Positions 42,120 to 51,375 are shown, counted from the first letter of the stretch. The stretch: 64,000 nt of DNA from Bradyrhizobium sp. C9 (GCF_002532045.1 NZ_NWTG01000021.1:82369-146368); one strand, 5' to 3'. Notes: generated from the letters alone by a model not told the origin. Numbers and translations are program-made.

Positions 42120-43832
42120 CTACTCGGCGGCTTGCTGCGGACGAAACCCGTCCGGAAAATATTTAATCACCGAAGTCAGCGGATTGGAGGCGGCCTGACC
42201 GAGCCCGCAGATCGACGCGTCGCGCATCGCCTGGCTCAATTGGTCGAGCAGCTCCTTGTTCCAGACCGGCTGCTGCATCAAGAGCACAGCCTTCTCGGTT
42301 CCGGCGCGGCAGGGCGTGCATTGCCCGCAGCTCTCGTCTTCGAAGAACTTCATCAGGTTCAGCGCGGCATCCCTGACGTCATCGGCCTGCGAGAGCACGA
42401 CGACCGCGGCGGAGCCGATGAAGCAGCCGTATTTCTCCAGGGTGCCGAAATCGAGCGGAATATCGTCCATCGAGGCCGGCAGGATGCCGCCGGACGCGCC
42501 GCCCGGCAGATAGGCCTGCAAGGTATGGCCGTCGGCCATACCGCCGCAGAACTCATCGATCAGCTCGCGCAGGGTGATCCCGGCCGGCGCGAGCTTGACG
42601 CCGGGATCCTTGACGCGTCCCGACACCGAGAAGCTGCGCAGGCCATGACGCTCGTTGCGGCCGTGGCTCTTCCACCAGTCGGCGCCCTTCTCGACGATGT
42701 CGCGCACCCACCACAGCGTCTCGATGTTGTTGATCAGCGTCGGCAGGCCGAACAGCCCGACCTGGAACGGATATGGGGGCTTGTGCCGCGGCAGGCCGCG
42801 CTTGCCCTCGATCGATTCCAGCAGCGAGGATTCCTCGCCGCAGATATAGGCGCCGGCGCCGCGCCGCAGATGCAGCACAGGGCCATCCGGCGGGAGCTTT
42901 GCGATCTCGCGTGCGAGGATCTCGCGGCAGGCCGGGTACTCGTCGCGGATGTAGATGTAGACTTCCGGCGCCTCGACCACGTGGGCGCCGATCAGCATGC
43001 CCTCGAGGAAGCGATGCGGATCGCGCTCAAGATAGTAGCGGTCCTTGATGGTGCCAGGCTCGCCCTCGTCGCCGTTCACCGCCATCAGCCGCGGACCGGG
43101 TTCGCCGAGCACGGCGCGCCACTTGCGCCCGGTGGGGAAACCGGCGCCGCCGAGACCGCGCAACGACGCATCGTCGAGCGCCTTCAGCAGGTCTTCGCGC
43201 GGCAGTTCGCCCGAGCGCAGCCGCGTCAGCAGCTGGTATCCGCCGTCGGCGACATAGGCGTCGTATTCGACGTAAGGCGGCAGATGCACATGGGTGTCGC
43301 CGCTCTTCGCCGCAGCGAGCACGTTGCTGACGGTCGCATGATCGATGAAGTTGTGGCCGACCTCCGCAGCGGGTGCGGTGTCGCATCGGCCAACGCACGG
43401 CGCCCGCACGACGCGGATGCCGGGGCCGGCGCGGCTCTGCAGATCCTTCAGCAACTTCTCGCCGCCGAGCATCGCGCAGGTCAGCGAATCGCACACCCGC
43501 ACGGTGAGCGGCGCGATGTCAGGTTCGCCTTCCTTCACGATATCGAAATGCGCATAGAAGGTCGCGGTCTCGAACACTTCGGCGAATGACAGCTTCATCT
43601 CATCGGCGAGCGCCGCAAGATGCTGCGCCGAGATCTGATGGTATTTGTCCTGGATCAGATGGAGGTATTCGATCAGCAGGTCGCGACGCCTCGGCCGGTC
43701 CGCGAGCAGCGCCTCGATCTCATGAGCGGCCGCAGGGTCGACCTGGCGTCCCTTGGGCGTGGCTTTCGCCCGCTTCCTGCCGGCTCCGGGATGCTCGAAC
43801 GCGCGGACCTTGTGAACGTCGTCTCCACTCAT
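42120..43832 (-). CDS. fdsB: Formate dehydrogenase beta subunit with fused gamma domain (FdsG-FdsB)
   Basis: 570 residues. The N-terminal 160 are NuoE/FdsG-like with [2Fe-2S] ligands C114, C119, C146 and C150. The rest is NuoF/FdsB-like: GLGGAGFPTGRKW (NAD/FMN), GAYICGEESSLLESIEGKRG (FMN) and ESCGQCTPCRAG ([4Fe-4S]). It accepts electrons from FdsA and reduces NAD+. In Cupriavidus-type operons FdsG and FdsB are separate; here they are one chain. A small delta subunit (fdsD) was not found in the window. Confidence 0.93.
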   Translation of the reverse strand: MSGDDVHKVRAFEHPGAGRKRAKATPKGRQVDPAAAHEIEALLADRPRRRDLLIEYLHLIQDKYHQISAQHLAALADEMKLSFAEVFETATFYAHFDIVKEGEPDIAPLTVRVCDSLTCAMLGGEKLLKDLQSRAGPGIRVVRAPCVGRCDTAPAAEVGHNFIDHATVSNVLAAAKSGDTHVHLPPYVEYDAYVADGGYQLLTRLRSGELPREDLLKALDDASLRGLGGAGFPTGRKWRAVLGEPGPRLMAVNGDEGEPGTIKDRYYLERDPHRFLEGMLIGAHVVEAPEVYIYIRDEYPACREILAREIAKLPPDGPVLHLRRGAGAYICGEESSLLESIEGKRGLPRHKPPYPFQVGLFGLPTLINNIETLWWVRDIVEKGADWWKSHGRNERHGLRSFSVSGRVKDPGVKLAPAGITLRELIDEFCGGMADGHTLQAYLPGGASGGILPASMDDIPLDFGTLEKYGCFIGSAAVVVLSQADDVRDAALNLMKFFEDESCGQCTPCRAGTEKAVLLMQQPVWNKELLDQLSQAMRDASICGLGQAASNPLTSVIKYFPDGFRPQQAAE

Positions 43833-44041
43833 GAAACCTCGCCTTGGAACCCGGCTTTGCTCAAGTTGCGCCGGTTCGACCCAACTCTATTCTCTGGCAT
43901 GCCACAGGCAAGCAGATTTAGAATGCCTCTAGCAGCGTCGGGTTGCCGCGCAGGCCGTTGTTAATGTTTACCTATCGGTCGATCTGATTTCCCAATCGCG
44001 CGAGCATCGGGCTCACGCGATCTCGACCGCATCTCGCGGCC

Positions 44042-45295
44042 TCAGAGCAGGTCGGCGTAACCGAGAAAGCCGACCGTATCGCCCGGCTCGACCCGCAGAA
44101 CGGACTCGCCGAGCTCGATCAGCCCGTCCGTCTCGATCAGCGACGACAGCAGGCCGGCCCCCTCGCGCGGAAACTTGATCGCCTCCAGCGCGCCGTCCGC
44201 CGCCCGGCGCAGCGAGGCTCGGACATATTCGCGGCGGCCGCTCTTCTTCTTGTAGCTGAAGGCGGCCCGAACCGGCATCGGCAGCAAGGCAGACGGCACC
44301 GCGCCCGACAGCGCCAGCACGGTCGGCCGCACCACATGGACGAAGGTGACGAAGCTCGCCACCGGATTGCCGGGCAGGCCGATCAGCGGCGTGCCGTCGA
44401 CTACTCCCATCGCCACCGGACGGCCCGGCTTGATCGCCATCCGCCACAGCACCAGCGAGCCCGCCTGTTCGATGCCGGCCTTGACGTGGTCCTCTTCGCC
44501 GGTCGAGACGCCGCCGGTGGTGAGGATCAGGTCGTAGCGTTGCGCGGCCTGTTTGAGCGCGGCGGCGAGCCCGGCGCGTTCGTCGCGCAGGATGCCGAGA
44601 TCTCCGACCTCGCAGCCGAGCCGCCGCAACATCGCGATCAGCATGAAGCGGTTGGAATCGAACAATTGAGCTTCAGCGCGCGGGCTGCCCGGCGCGGCCA
44701 GCTCGTCGCCGGTCGAGAACACCCCGATGCGCAGCCGCCGCACCACATCGAGCGTGGTGAGCCCGAACGCCGCGGCAACCGCAATGTCCTGCGGACGTAG
44801 CCGCCGGCCCGCCGCCAGCGCGACTTGTCCGCGCGCAATGTCCTCACCGGCCGGACGTACATTGGCGCCGGCCTTCAGGCCTGACGGCAGGACCACGTTG
44901 CCTGCAGCGTCGATCCGCACGTCTTCCTGCATGAACACAGTGTCGGTGCCCTCGGGCATCGGCGCACCGGTGAAGATCCGCACCGCCTGGCCGGGCTGCG
45001 CGGGCGCTGCCGGCGCTCCCGCCTGCACGCGGCCGGCGACGGGAAACGCGCGCTCGCCGCTCGCCGGCAGGCCGGTGCCGGAGACCGCATAACCGTCGAC
45101 GGCGGAATTCATGAAAGGCGGCAGCGGCAGCGGCGCGGCGACGTCGTGGCTGAGGATGCGTCCGTCGGCGTCGACCAGGGCAACGGCTTCCGTCTCGCCG
45201 ACCGGCTTGACGCGCGAGGCGATGATCGCGACGGCCTCGTCGACCGACATCATCGGTCCGCCGAAAGCGAAGCAGTCGTCGGAAAGCTGCGCCAT
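44042..45295 (-). CDS. moeA: Molybdopterin molybdotransferase MoeA
   Basis: 417 residues with the four-domain MoeA layout: VDEAVAIIASRV, PLPPFMNSAVDGYAV, IFTGAPMPEGTDTVFMQED, the MoCF-like TTGGVSTGEEDHVK, and IGLPGNPVASFVTFVHVVRP. It inserts molybdate into adenylylated molybdopterin to finish Moco. The start MAQLSDD has GAGGA upstream. It is oriented like fdsGB, 209 bases away, and divergent from fdhD, so Moco synthesis and the Moco-dependent FDH are clustered. Confidence 0.93.
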   Translation of the reverse strand: MAQLSDDCFAFGGPMMSVDEAVAIIASRVKPVGETEAVALVDADGRILSHDVAAPLPLPPFMNSAVDGYAVSGTGLPASGERAFPVAGRVQAGAPAAPAQPGQAVRIFTGAPMPEGTDTVFMQEDVRIDAAGNVVLPSGLKAGANVRPAGEDIARGQVALAAGRRLRPQDIAVAAAFGLTTLDVVRRLRIGVFSTGDELAAPGSPRAEAQLFDSNRFMLIAMLRRLGCEVGDLGILRDERAGLAAALKQAAQRYDLILTTGGVSTGEEDHVKAGIEQAGSLVLWRMAIKPGRPVAMGVVDGTPLIGLPGNPVASFVTFVHVVRPTVLALSGAVPSALLPMPVRAAFSYKKKSGRREYVRASLRRAADGALEAIKFPREGAGLLSSLIETDGLIELGESVLRVEPGDTVGFLGYADLL

Positions 45296-45487
45296 GATGT
45301 TCCTCAGTCCTCGGCCATCGACAAGATTTGTTCGACCCAAATCGTGAACCGCGGCGTTATCCTCAAAGCCGGACCATCGACCAATCCTTGGCAGTTCCGG
45401 CGAAGCGACGGAGAGTGGTCAGTCCGTCTCCGATCGTGCTTATATCCCCTGCTTCGCTGCCATGTGAACCCATCGGGACGCCGCCCT

Positions 45488-46372
45488 GTGACCGAGAAGA
45501 CCGCCGCTCCCATTATTGTTCCAGACCCGGACGATCCGCGACTGACGGAACGCGTCACAGGCGTCGATCAGACCGGCGCGCCGACCGAGATCAGGGTACC
45601 GGTCGAGCGGCCGCTGACGCTGTACCTCAACGCGCAGGAGATCGTCACGATGATGACGATCAACGACTATCCCGAATACCTTGCGCTCGGCTACCTCCTG
45701 AACCAGAACATGCTCAAATACGACGACGTCGTCACCGAGGTCGAATATGACGACGACCTTCAGGTGGTGGTGGTCCGCACCGCGCACCACACCAATTTCG
45801 AGGCGAAGCTGAAGAAGCGCACGCAGACCTCGGGCTGCGCCCAGGGGACGGCGTTCGGCGACCTGCTCGAAGCCGTCGAGAAGGTCGCACTGCCGAAGGC
45901 CGAACTGCGGACCTCGTGGCTCTACCGGATGACCCACACCATCAACACGATGCCGTCGCTCTATCTGGAAGCGGGCGCCATCCATGGCTGCGTACTGTGC
46001 AAGGAAAGCACGCCGGTCTGCTACACCGAGGATGTCGGCCGGCACAACGCCGTCGACAAGATCGCGGGTTGGATCTACCGCCACAATGTCGATCCAGCCG
46101 ACAAGATCCTCTACACCACCGGACGACTGACTTCAGAGATGGTGATCAAGACGGTGCGGATGGGCATCCCGATCCTGGTCTCCCGATCCGGATTCACCGC
46201 ATGGGGCGTCGATCTGGCGCGGCAGGTCGGATTGACGCTGGTCGGGCGCGCGCGCGGCAAGCGCTTCATCGCGCTGTCGGGCCAGGAGCGGATCGTCTAC
46301 GACCAGAACCTCGACTATGTCGAAGAGGAATCGATGCGGCACAAGCGCAAGGGCGAGGCCGACAATGACTGA
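45488..46372 (+). CDS. fdhD: Formate dehydrogenase accessory sulfurtransferase FdhD
   Basis: 294 residues beginning at GTG (TEKTAAPIIV). Family features: PLTLYLNAQEIVTMM, the cysteine loop HGCVLCKESTPVCYTEDVGRH (cut here: GCVLCKESTPVCY, where the CxxC cysteines transfer sulfur), GRLTSEMVIK and PILVSRSGFTAWGV. FdhD (also called FdsC) passes sulfur from a cysteine desulfurase to the Mo cofactor of formate dehydrogenase. The following mobA overlaps it by eight bases, so both are made together. Confidence 0.93.
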   Translation: MTEKTAAPIIVPDPDDPRLTERVTGVDQTGAPTEIRVPVERPLTLYLNAQEIVTMMTINDYPEYLALGYLLNQNMLKYDDVVTEVEYDDDLQVVVVRTAHHTNFEAKLKKRTQTSGCAQGTAFGDLLEAVEKVALPKAELRTSWLYRMTHTINTMPSLYLEAGAIHGCVLCKESTPVCYTEDVGRHNAVDKIAGWIYRHNVDPADKILYTTGRLTSEMVIKTVRMGIPILVSRSGFTAWGVDLARQVGLTLVGRARGKRFIALSGQERIVYDQNLDYVEEESMRHKRKGEADND

Positions 46373-46997
46373 TATCCCGGGGACTGGCATCCCGGGCGTG
46401 CTGCTCGCCGGCGGCCTCGCGCGGCGGATGGGCGGCGGTGACAAGCCGATGCGCAAGATTGCCGGGCGCACCATTCTGCAACGGGTGATCGACCGTCTCG
46501 CCCCGCAATGCGGCGGGCTGATCATCAACGCCAACGGCGACCCCGCGCGCTTCGCCGCCTTCGGCCTTCCCGTCGTCGCCGACGATGTCGCCGAGTATCC
46601 CGGCCCCCTCGCCGGCATCCTGGCCGCGCTGGACTGGACCGCGGCCAACCGGCCGGATGCGAAATGGGTGCTGAGCGCGGCGGGCGATTGTCCGTTTCTC
46701 CCGCGAGATCTTGTCGCACGCCTGGAGCAGGCGCGCGCGGCGGAGAATGCCGAGCTCGCCGTTGCGTCATCGGGCGGCCAGGTGCATCCCGTCATCGGTC
46801 TGTGGAGCGTGCGGTTGCGGAGCGAATTGCGCCATGCGCTCGTCAAGGAGGACGTGCGCAGGATCGATCGCTGGACCGCGCGCTATCCGCTGACCACGGT
46901 CGAGTGGCCGACCGAGCCGCTGGATCCGTTCTTCAACGCCAACACCGTCGAAGACATAATGGAAGCCGATCGCCTCGCCGCGCTCGACGGCGGATGA
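46365..46997 (+). CDS. mobA: Molybdenum cofactor guanylyltransferase MobA
   Basis: 210 residues. The nucleotide-binding signature LLAGGLARRMGGGDKPM lies near the N-terminus, and ILAALDWTAANRPDAKWVLSAAGDCPFLP, in its GDCPF portion, holds the metal-binding aspartate. It attaches GMP to Moco to form the MGD form needed by FdsA. The ATG is inside the end of fdhD, indicating coupling. Confidence 0.93.
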   Translation: MTDIPGTGIPGVLLAGGLARRMGGGDKPMRKIAGRTILQRVIDRLAPQCGGLIINANGDPARFAAFGLPVVADDVAEYPGPLAGILAALDWTAANRPDAKWVLSAAGDCPFLPRDLVARLEQARAAENAELAVASSGGQVHPVIGLWSVRLRSELRHALVKEDVRRIDRWTARYPLTTVEWPTEPLDPFFNANTVEDIMEADRLAALDGG

Positions 46998-47055
46998 GAC
47001 GCGCGCCCGCGCTTCCGTCCGGAACTAACGTCCTCGGCTGCGAGCACGCACGCAG

Positions 47056-48045
47056 CTAGCCGCGCTGGCTGCCGACCCGTCCGACCCGATCCGTTTCGAC
47101 GGCGCGCAGATAGTCCAGCATCAGGCGGCCGGTTGCTGACAGATGCGCGGCATCGCGGACCACGATCTTCAGCTCGCGCCGCCCCCAATCGTCGCGCAGG
47201 GGGATCGCACGAAGGCCCATGCCGGCACCGACCACCGCGAAGGCGCGATCGGGAATCAGGCCCAGCCCCATATTGGCCTGCACCATGCGGCAGACAGCAT
47301 CGAAGCCGGGCACATTGATGCGCAGCCGCATCGTCTTGCCAGCTTGCGTCGCCGCATACTGCGAGCGCAGATAGATCGAGCTCGCAGTGTGCAGGCCGAT
47401 ATGGTCGAAATCGAGCGTCTCGGTGAACAACAACCTTTCGCGACCGGCCAGCGGATGGTCCGGCCGCATCACGACCACCAGATTGTCGTAGCGATAATGG
47501 AAGGCTTCGAGCGCGCGGCTGTCGGCCTCTACCGAGCAGATGCCGATCTCGGCCGCGCCCTCCTCGATGCCGCGCACCACCTGTCCGCTCGGCCGCTCCT
47601 GCAGATCGACGCGAAGCAGCTCATGCGCGCCGAAGAAGGCGGAGAGATCCTCCGGCAGATACTGCACGATCGCCGAGAGGTTCGCGAGCATGCGGACATG
47701 TCCGCGCACGCCTTGCGAATATTCCGACAGCTCGACCGCGATCTTCTCGACATTGAGCAGCGTGACGCGGGCATGATGCAGCAGCGTCTCGCCGGCCGGC
47801 GTCAGCGCCATGCCCTTGGCGAGCCGCTTGAACAGCGTGACGCCGAACGCCAGCTCGAAATCGTTCATCCGCTTCGATACCGCAGAAGCCGCGATCCCCT
47901 CGCGCTGTGCCGCGCGGGTAAGGTTCTGCTCGTCGCAGACCGCGACGAACAGGCGAAGCGTGGTGAGGTCGACGCGGCGGGTCAGCGCGGTCTCCGCGGG
48001 CGTCGCGGCACGCGGAAGGTCGACGGCGATGGAGGAGATCGGCAT
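47056..48045 (-). CDS. LysR family transcriptional regulator
   Basis: 329 residues. The N-terminal winged helix is LRLFVAVCDEQNLTRAAQRE plus GIAASAVSKRMNDFELAFGV, and the C-terminal co-inducer domain is PBP2-like. It is convergent with mobA. The upstream region before leuA contains only a palindrome and the leuA terminator, so its target is not evident from position. Confidence 0.9.
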   Translation of the reverse strand: MPISSIAVDLPRAATPAETALTRRVDLTTLRLFVAVCDEQNLTRAAQREGIAASAVSKRMNDFELAFGVTLFKRLAKGMALTPAGETLLHHARVTLLNVEKIAVELSEYSQGVRGHVRMLANLSAIVQYLPEDLSAFFGAHELLRVDLQERPSGQVVRGIEEGAAEIGICSVEADSRALEAFHYRYDNLVVVMRPDHPLAGRERLLFTETLDFDHIGLHTASSIYLRSQYAATQAGKTMRLRINVPGFDAVCRMVQANMGLGLIPDRAFAVVGAGMGLRAIPLRDDWGRRELKIVVRDAAHLSATGRLMLDYLRAVETDRVGRVGSQRG

Positions 48046-48185
48046 GGGCAGCGTCCCCGGGAAAGACCGCAGGGTAGCGCCGGGACAGACGCGGAAGATT
48101 CCAAAGCAGTGCGGGATAAAGCGGAATGTTGGAAAAAGATTCCAACAATCCGGCGAAAGAACACGCTTGATTCCAACCGTCGAAG

Positions 48186-48211
48186 CGTAGGGCGGGCTAG
48201 CCCGCCCTACG
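48186..48211. repeat. Perfect 26-base palindrome around GGGCTAGCCC
   Basis: CGTAGGGCGGGCT is followed directly by its reverse complement. Such GTAGGGCGGG-type units are frequent in Bradyrhizobium intergenic DNA. It lies between the LysR gene and the leuA terminator. Confidence 0.6.
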
Positions 48212-48233
48212 GACGACGAGGTGTATCCAAACG

Positions 48234-48261
48234 AAAAACGCGGCGCCTAGACGCCGCGTTT
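48234..48261 (-). terminator. Rho-independent terminator of leuA
   Basis: Perfect 10-base arms AAACGCGGCG and CGCCGCGTTT with a six-base loop, followed on the minus strand by further T residues (plus-strand AAAAA at 48234-48238). It lies 26 bases after the leuA stop. Confidence 0.85.
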
Positions 48262-48286
48262 CCGAATGCATTGATCGAGCGAACCG

Positions 48287-49849
48287 TCAGCCCGCGACCT
48301 TGGACGCCGGCACGTCGCGCTGCCGCTTCATGACGATCTTGTTCAGCGCGCCGAGATAGGCTTTTGCGGACGCGACCAGCGTGTCCGGATCGGCGGCGCG
48401 CGCGGTCATCGAGCGGCCCTCGTGGGCGAGACGCACCGAGACTTCGGCCTGGGCATCGGTGCCTTCGGTCACCGCGTGGACCTGATAGAGCTCCAGCTTG
48501 GCCTCGTGCGGCACCAGGCGCTTGATGCAGTTGAACACGGCATCGACCGGGCCGTTGCCCTCGGCCTCCTCGATCTTGATCTGGCCGTCGACGTCGAGCT
48601 TCATGGTCGCGCGCTGCGGGCCATGGGTGCCGGCGATCACGGTCAGCGAGGTCAGCTTGATGCGATCGTGGGCGGCCGCCATCTCCTGGTCGACCAGCGC
48701 CTCGATGTCCTCGTCGTAGATGTCCTTCTTGCGGTCGGCCAGCGCCTTCATCCGCGTAAAGGCATCCTCCAGCTGGTTGGCGCCGAGCTTGTAGCCCATC
48801 TCCTCCAGCTTGTGGACGAAGGCATGGCGGCCGGAATGCTTGCCGAGCACCAGCGAGGACTGCTTCAGACCGACCATTTCGGGCCGCATGATCTCGTAGG
48901 TCGAGGCGTCCTTCAGCACGCCGTCTTGGTGAATGCCGCTCTCGTGGGCGAACGCGTTGCGGCCGACGATCGCCTTGTTGTACTGCACCGGGAACGAGGT
49001 GGCCGCCGACACCACCTTCGAGGCGCGGGTCAGTTGCGTGGTGTCGATATTGTTCCAGTACGGAAACTTGTCGTTCCGCACATTGATCGCCATCACGATC
49101 TCTTCCAGCGCGGCATTGCCGGCGCGCTCGCCGATGCCGTTGACGGTGCACTCGACCTGCCGCGCGCCGCCGACGATGCCGGCCAGCGAATTCGCGACCG
49201 CCATGCCGAGGTCGTTGTGGCAGTGGACCGAGAAGATCGCCTTGTCGGAGTTCGGCACGCGTTCGATCAGCGTCCGCATGAAGTGGGTGTATTCCTCCGG
49301 CACCGTGTAGCCCACGGTGTCGGGGATGTTCACCGTGGTGGCGCCGGCCTTGATCACGGCCTCGACGATCCGGCACAGATAGTCCATCTCGCTGCGGGTG
49401 CCGTCCTCGGCCGACCATTCGACGTCGTCGATCTGGTTGCGGGCGCGGGCGACCATCGCGACCGAGGTCTCGATGACCTCCTCGGGGGTCTTGTTCAACT
49501 TCACGCGCATATGCAGCGGCGAGGTCGCGATCACGGTGTGGACGCGGCCGCGGCGGGCGAACTTGACGGCTTCGGCGCAGCGGTCGATGTCGGCCGGGTG
49601 GGCGCGGGACAGGCCCGCGATGACCGAGTTCTTGGAGCGGCGCGCGATCTCGCTGACCGCCTGGAAATCGCCCTCCGAGGTAATCGGGAAGCCGGCCTCG
49701 ATGACGTCGACGCCCATATCGTCCAGCAACTCGGCGACCTCGAGCTTCTCCTCGAAGGTCATGGTGGCGCCGGGGCACTGCTCGCCGTCGCGCAAGGTGG
49801 TGTCGAAAATGATGACGCGGTCCTTGTCGGACTTGTTCACGGTGGCCAT
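48287..49849 (-). CDS. leuA: 2-isopropylmalate synthase LeuA
   Basis: 520 residues. The HMGL-like TIM barrel starts with IIFDTTLRDGEQCPGATMTF and has metal-binding HCHNDLGMAVANSLAG. The C-terminal allosteric domain (about 390-510) binds leucine as feedback inhibitor. It condenses acetyl-CoA with 2-oxoisovalerate, the committed step to leucine. AAAGGA lies upstream of the ATG. A leader with peptide and alternative hairpins precedes it, and a clear terminator follows. Confidence 0.95.
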   Translation of the reverse strand: MATVNKSDKDRVIIFDTTLRDGEQCPGATMTFEEKLEVAELLDDMGVDVIEAGFPITSEGDFQAVSEIARRSKNSVIAGLSRAHPADIDRCAEAVKFARRGRVHTVIATSPLHMRVKLNKTPEEVIETSVAMVARARNQIDDVEWSAEDGTRSEMDYLCRIVEAVIKAGATTVNIPDTVGYTVPEEYTHFMRTLIERVPNSDKAIFSVHCHNDLGMAVANSLAGIVGGARQVECTVNGIGERAGNAALEEIVMAINVRNDKFPYWNNIDTTQLTRASKVVSAATSFPVQYNKAIVGRNAFAHESGIHQDGVLKDASTYEIMRPEMVGLKQSSLVLGKHSGRHAFVHKLEEMGYKLGANQLEDAFTRMKALADRKKDIYDEDIEALVDQEMAAAHDRIKLTSLTVIAGTHGPQRATMKLDVDGQIKIEEAEGNGPVDAVFNCIKRLVPHEAKLELYQVHAVTEGTDAQAEVSVRLAHEGRSMTARAADPDTLVASAKAYLGALNKIVMKRQRDVPASKVAG

Positions 49850-49869
49850 GTGAGAAATTCCTTTAAGCT

Positions 49870-49982
49870 TTTGCGCCCGTCATGTTGCTCCTTGAGCAAT
49901 TGCTTGGGCGATCATCAGGGTCCGGTGATCTCGTACAAACCCCTGAGTGCCCAGGCGCAAACGCCCAGCCGGCCCTCAGGGG
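49870..49982 (-). promoter_or_regulatory. Putative leuA attenuator: competing RNA hairpins
   Basis: Reading toward leuA, CCCCTGAG (49982-49975, containing the leader-peptide stop) pairs perfectly with CTCAGGGG (49947-49940). The latter can instead pair with CCCTGA (49920-49915). Further on, CGCCC/GGGCG with inner TTGCTC/GAGCAA forms a third hairpin before the leuA start. Mutually exclusive pairing of one arm is the hallmark of translational attenuation. Confidence 0.6.
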
Positions 49983-50092
49983 CAGGTAAGAAGCAGGCCG
50001 CCAATAAGCAGGGTGGGCCGAGCGGCCAGGATCGCGGCGGTAGCCTGAGCCACCTCCCCCGAAATCCCATCGATTTGGCCGCGAATCAGCAT
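49976..50092 (-). CDS. Putative leucine-rich leader peptide of leuA (38 residues)
   Basis: The frame starts at ATG (MLIRGQIDG) and ends TLLIGGLLLTCP-stop: five leucines and one isoleucine among the last twelve residues. The stop codon lies within the first arm of the hairpin described above. Ribosome stalling at the CTG/CTT codons under leucine shortage would free the second arm. The ribosome-binding site is weak (AGGG); later in-frame starts are possible. No search was done. Confidence 0.6.
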   Translation of the reverse strand: MLIRGQIDGISGEVAQATAAILAARPTLLIGGLLLTCP

Positions 50093-50269
50093 TGCCGGAC
50101 CCTGTTGAGCGCCGAAATCCTCGGGCAAAACCGTTGACGGTTGGTTGCCGGGAGCGCTTGGACGCCGTCGTTCTAGACGATTATGGCAAGCCGCCGCAAT
50201 GGGTAAAGATGGTCAGCGGGATTGACCTAATGCGGGTAAGCCCTTCGCATAGGCGGCGGCCAAGGGCTG

Positions 50270-50497
50270 CTAGGCGGCCGGGGATGTCGACGGGAAGACC
50301 TCCTCGCGATGGACCTCCCTTCCGGACTCATCGATCACGATAATGCACAGGTCGCCACGTCGCGTGGGCTCGTCACTCCGGATCTTCTCGGCCACGATCT
50401 CGCTATGGCTGATCGCCTCGCCATCGTTCCTGAATTGAATCCCGGAGCGGTCGCGTTTGCGCACGCCGTCCCGCAGATCGAAATAGTAAATCCCCAT
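50270..50497 (-). CDS. Small DUF6894-type protein
   Basis: 75 residues starting MGIYYFDLRDG, the characteristic opening of a small protein family abundant in Bradyrhizobium. It continues with GDLCIIVIDESGREVHREEV. The function is unknown. It sits between leuA and the Ada-like gene without obvious partners. Confidence 0.7.
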   Translation of the reverse strand: MGIYYFDLRDGVRKRDRSGIQFRNDGEAISHSEIVAEKIRSDEPTRRGDLCIIVIDESGREVHREEVFPSTSPAA

Positions 50498-50679
50498 GAA
50501 ATCACCTGATGTCGTCAATGAGAGCCCGCCGGACACCAAGCGGGCAACCCGCCGAGGCCCCGTGCTCAAACGCCACATTGGACCGGAATCGGCGCGGGAA
50601 CCTTGATCCAGAACAACTCTAGCGGGTCTTCTGCACGCGATGATTGCGGCGCTTGGCCGAGGCCGGCGGCGCGCGACTC

Positions 50680-51252
50680 TCACCTCCGCCGCCCGGGCGA
50701 GGACGCGCGCAGGCTCGATGGCGAGCGGCCATAAAGGTCGGCGAAGGCGGCGTTGAAACGGCGGACGCTGCCGAAGCCGGCGCGGAAGGCGATCTCGGTC
50801 ATCGCGTCATCTGTCGTGTCGATCAGGCGCTTGGCGCGCTGCACGCGGCGGGTGGTCGCGACCTGCTGCGGGCTGGCGCCGACATGGCGCTCGAACAGCC
50901 GAGCGAGGTGGCGCGAGGTGATGCCGAGCCGGTCGGCCAACGCAGCAACCGAGCCGCGCTCGAGCGCGCCGCCATCGATCAGCTTCAGTGCGCGCGCAAC
51001 CGTGGAGCGCGTGCCGTTCCACGCCGGACAGAACGGCGCGGTTTCGGGACGGCAGCGCAGGCACGGCCGATAGCCCGCCGCCTCGGCCGCGGCGGCCGTC
51101 GGGTAGTAGGCGACGTTGCGCGGCAGCGGATGCTTCACCGGACAGACCGGGCGGCAATAGATCCGCGTGGTCTTCACTGCGGTGAAGAAGCGGCCGTCAT
51201 AGTGTGCGTCGCGCCGCAGCCGCGCAGCGTTGCAGACCTCGAAGCTGAGCAT
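50680..51252 (-). CDS. Ada N-terminal domain / AraC-type DNA-binding protein
   Basis: 190 residues. The zinc-binding methyl-acceptor domain of Ada has C33, C37, C64 and C67 (IYCRPVCPVK, CLRCRPE). An AraC helix-turn-helix follows (LADRLGITSRHLARLFERHV; FRAGFGSVRRFNAAFADLYG). In Ada, methylation of the first cysteine turns the protein into an activator of alkylation repair. The methyltransferase or AlkA glycosylase domain that usually follows is absent, since the chain stops after the HTH. It may be a stand-alone sensor or a truncation. Confidence 0.85.
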   Translation of the reverse strand: MLSFEVCNAARLRRDAHYDGRFFTAVKTTRIYCRPVCPVKHPLPRNVAYYPTAAAAEAAGYRPCLRCRPETAPFCPAWNGTRSTVARALKLIDGGALERGSVAALADRLGITSRHLARLFERHVGASPQQVATTRRVQRAKRLIDTTDDAMTEIAFRAGFGSVRRFNAAFADLYGRSPSSLRASSPGRRR

Positions 51253-51375
51253 GGCCGGACACTAGCGCATCGCGCGACCGGGGAAAGTGGCCCGCGGTGA
51301 TGGGGTCCGATTCCGGCCAGCATGCCTCGCCGCGCTGGCCTAGATCGAGCCGATCGATCCCCTGGAGACATCGCA

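Noticed and set aside
39159..43589. Long plus-strand frames (619 and 813 residues) opposite the formate dehydrogenase genes
   Set aside because: Antisense of fdsA and fdsGB, whose Fe-S motifs prove the minus-strand reading.
48207..49778. A 523-residue frame on the same strand as leuA, in another phase
   Set aside because: It is arginine/glycine-rich nonsense; leuA in the correct phase has all catalytic motifs.
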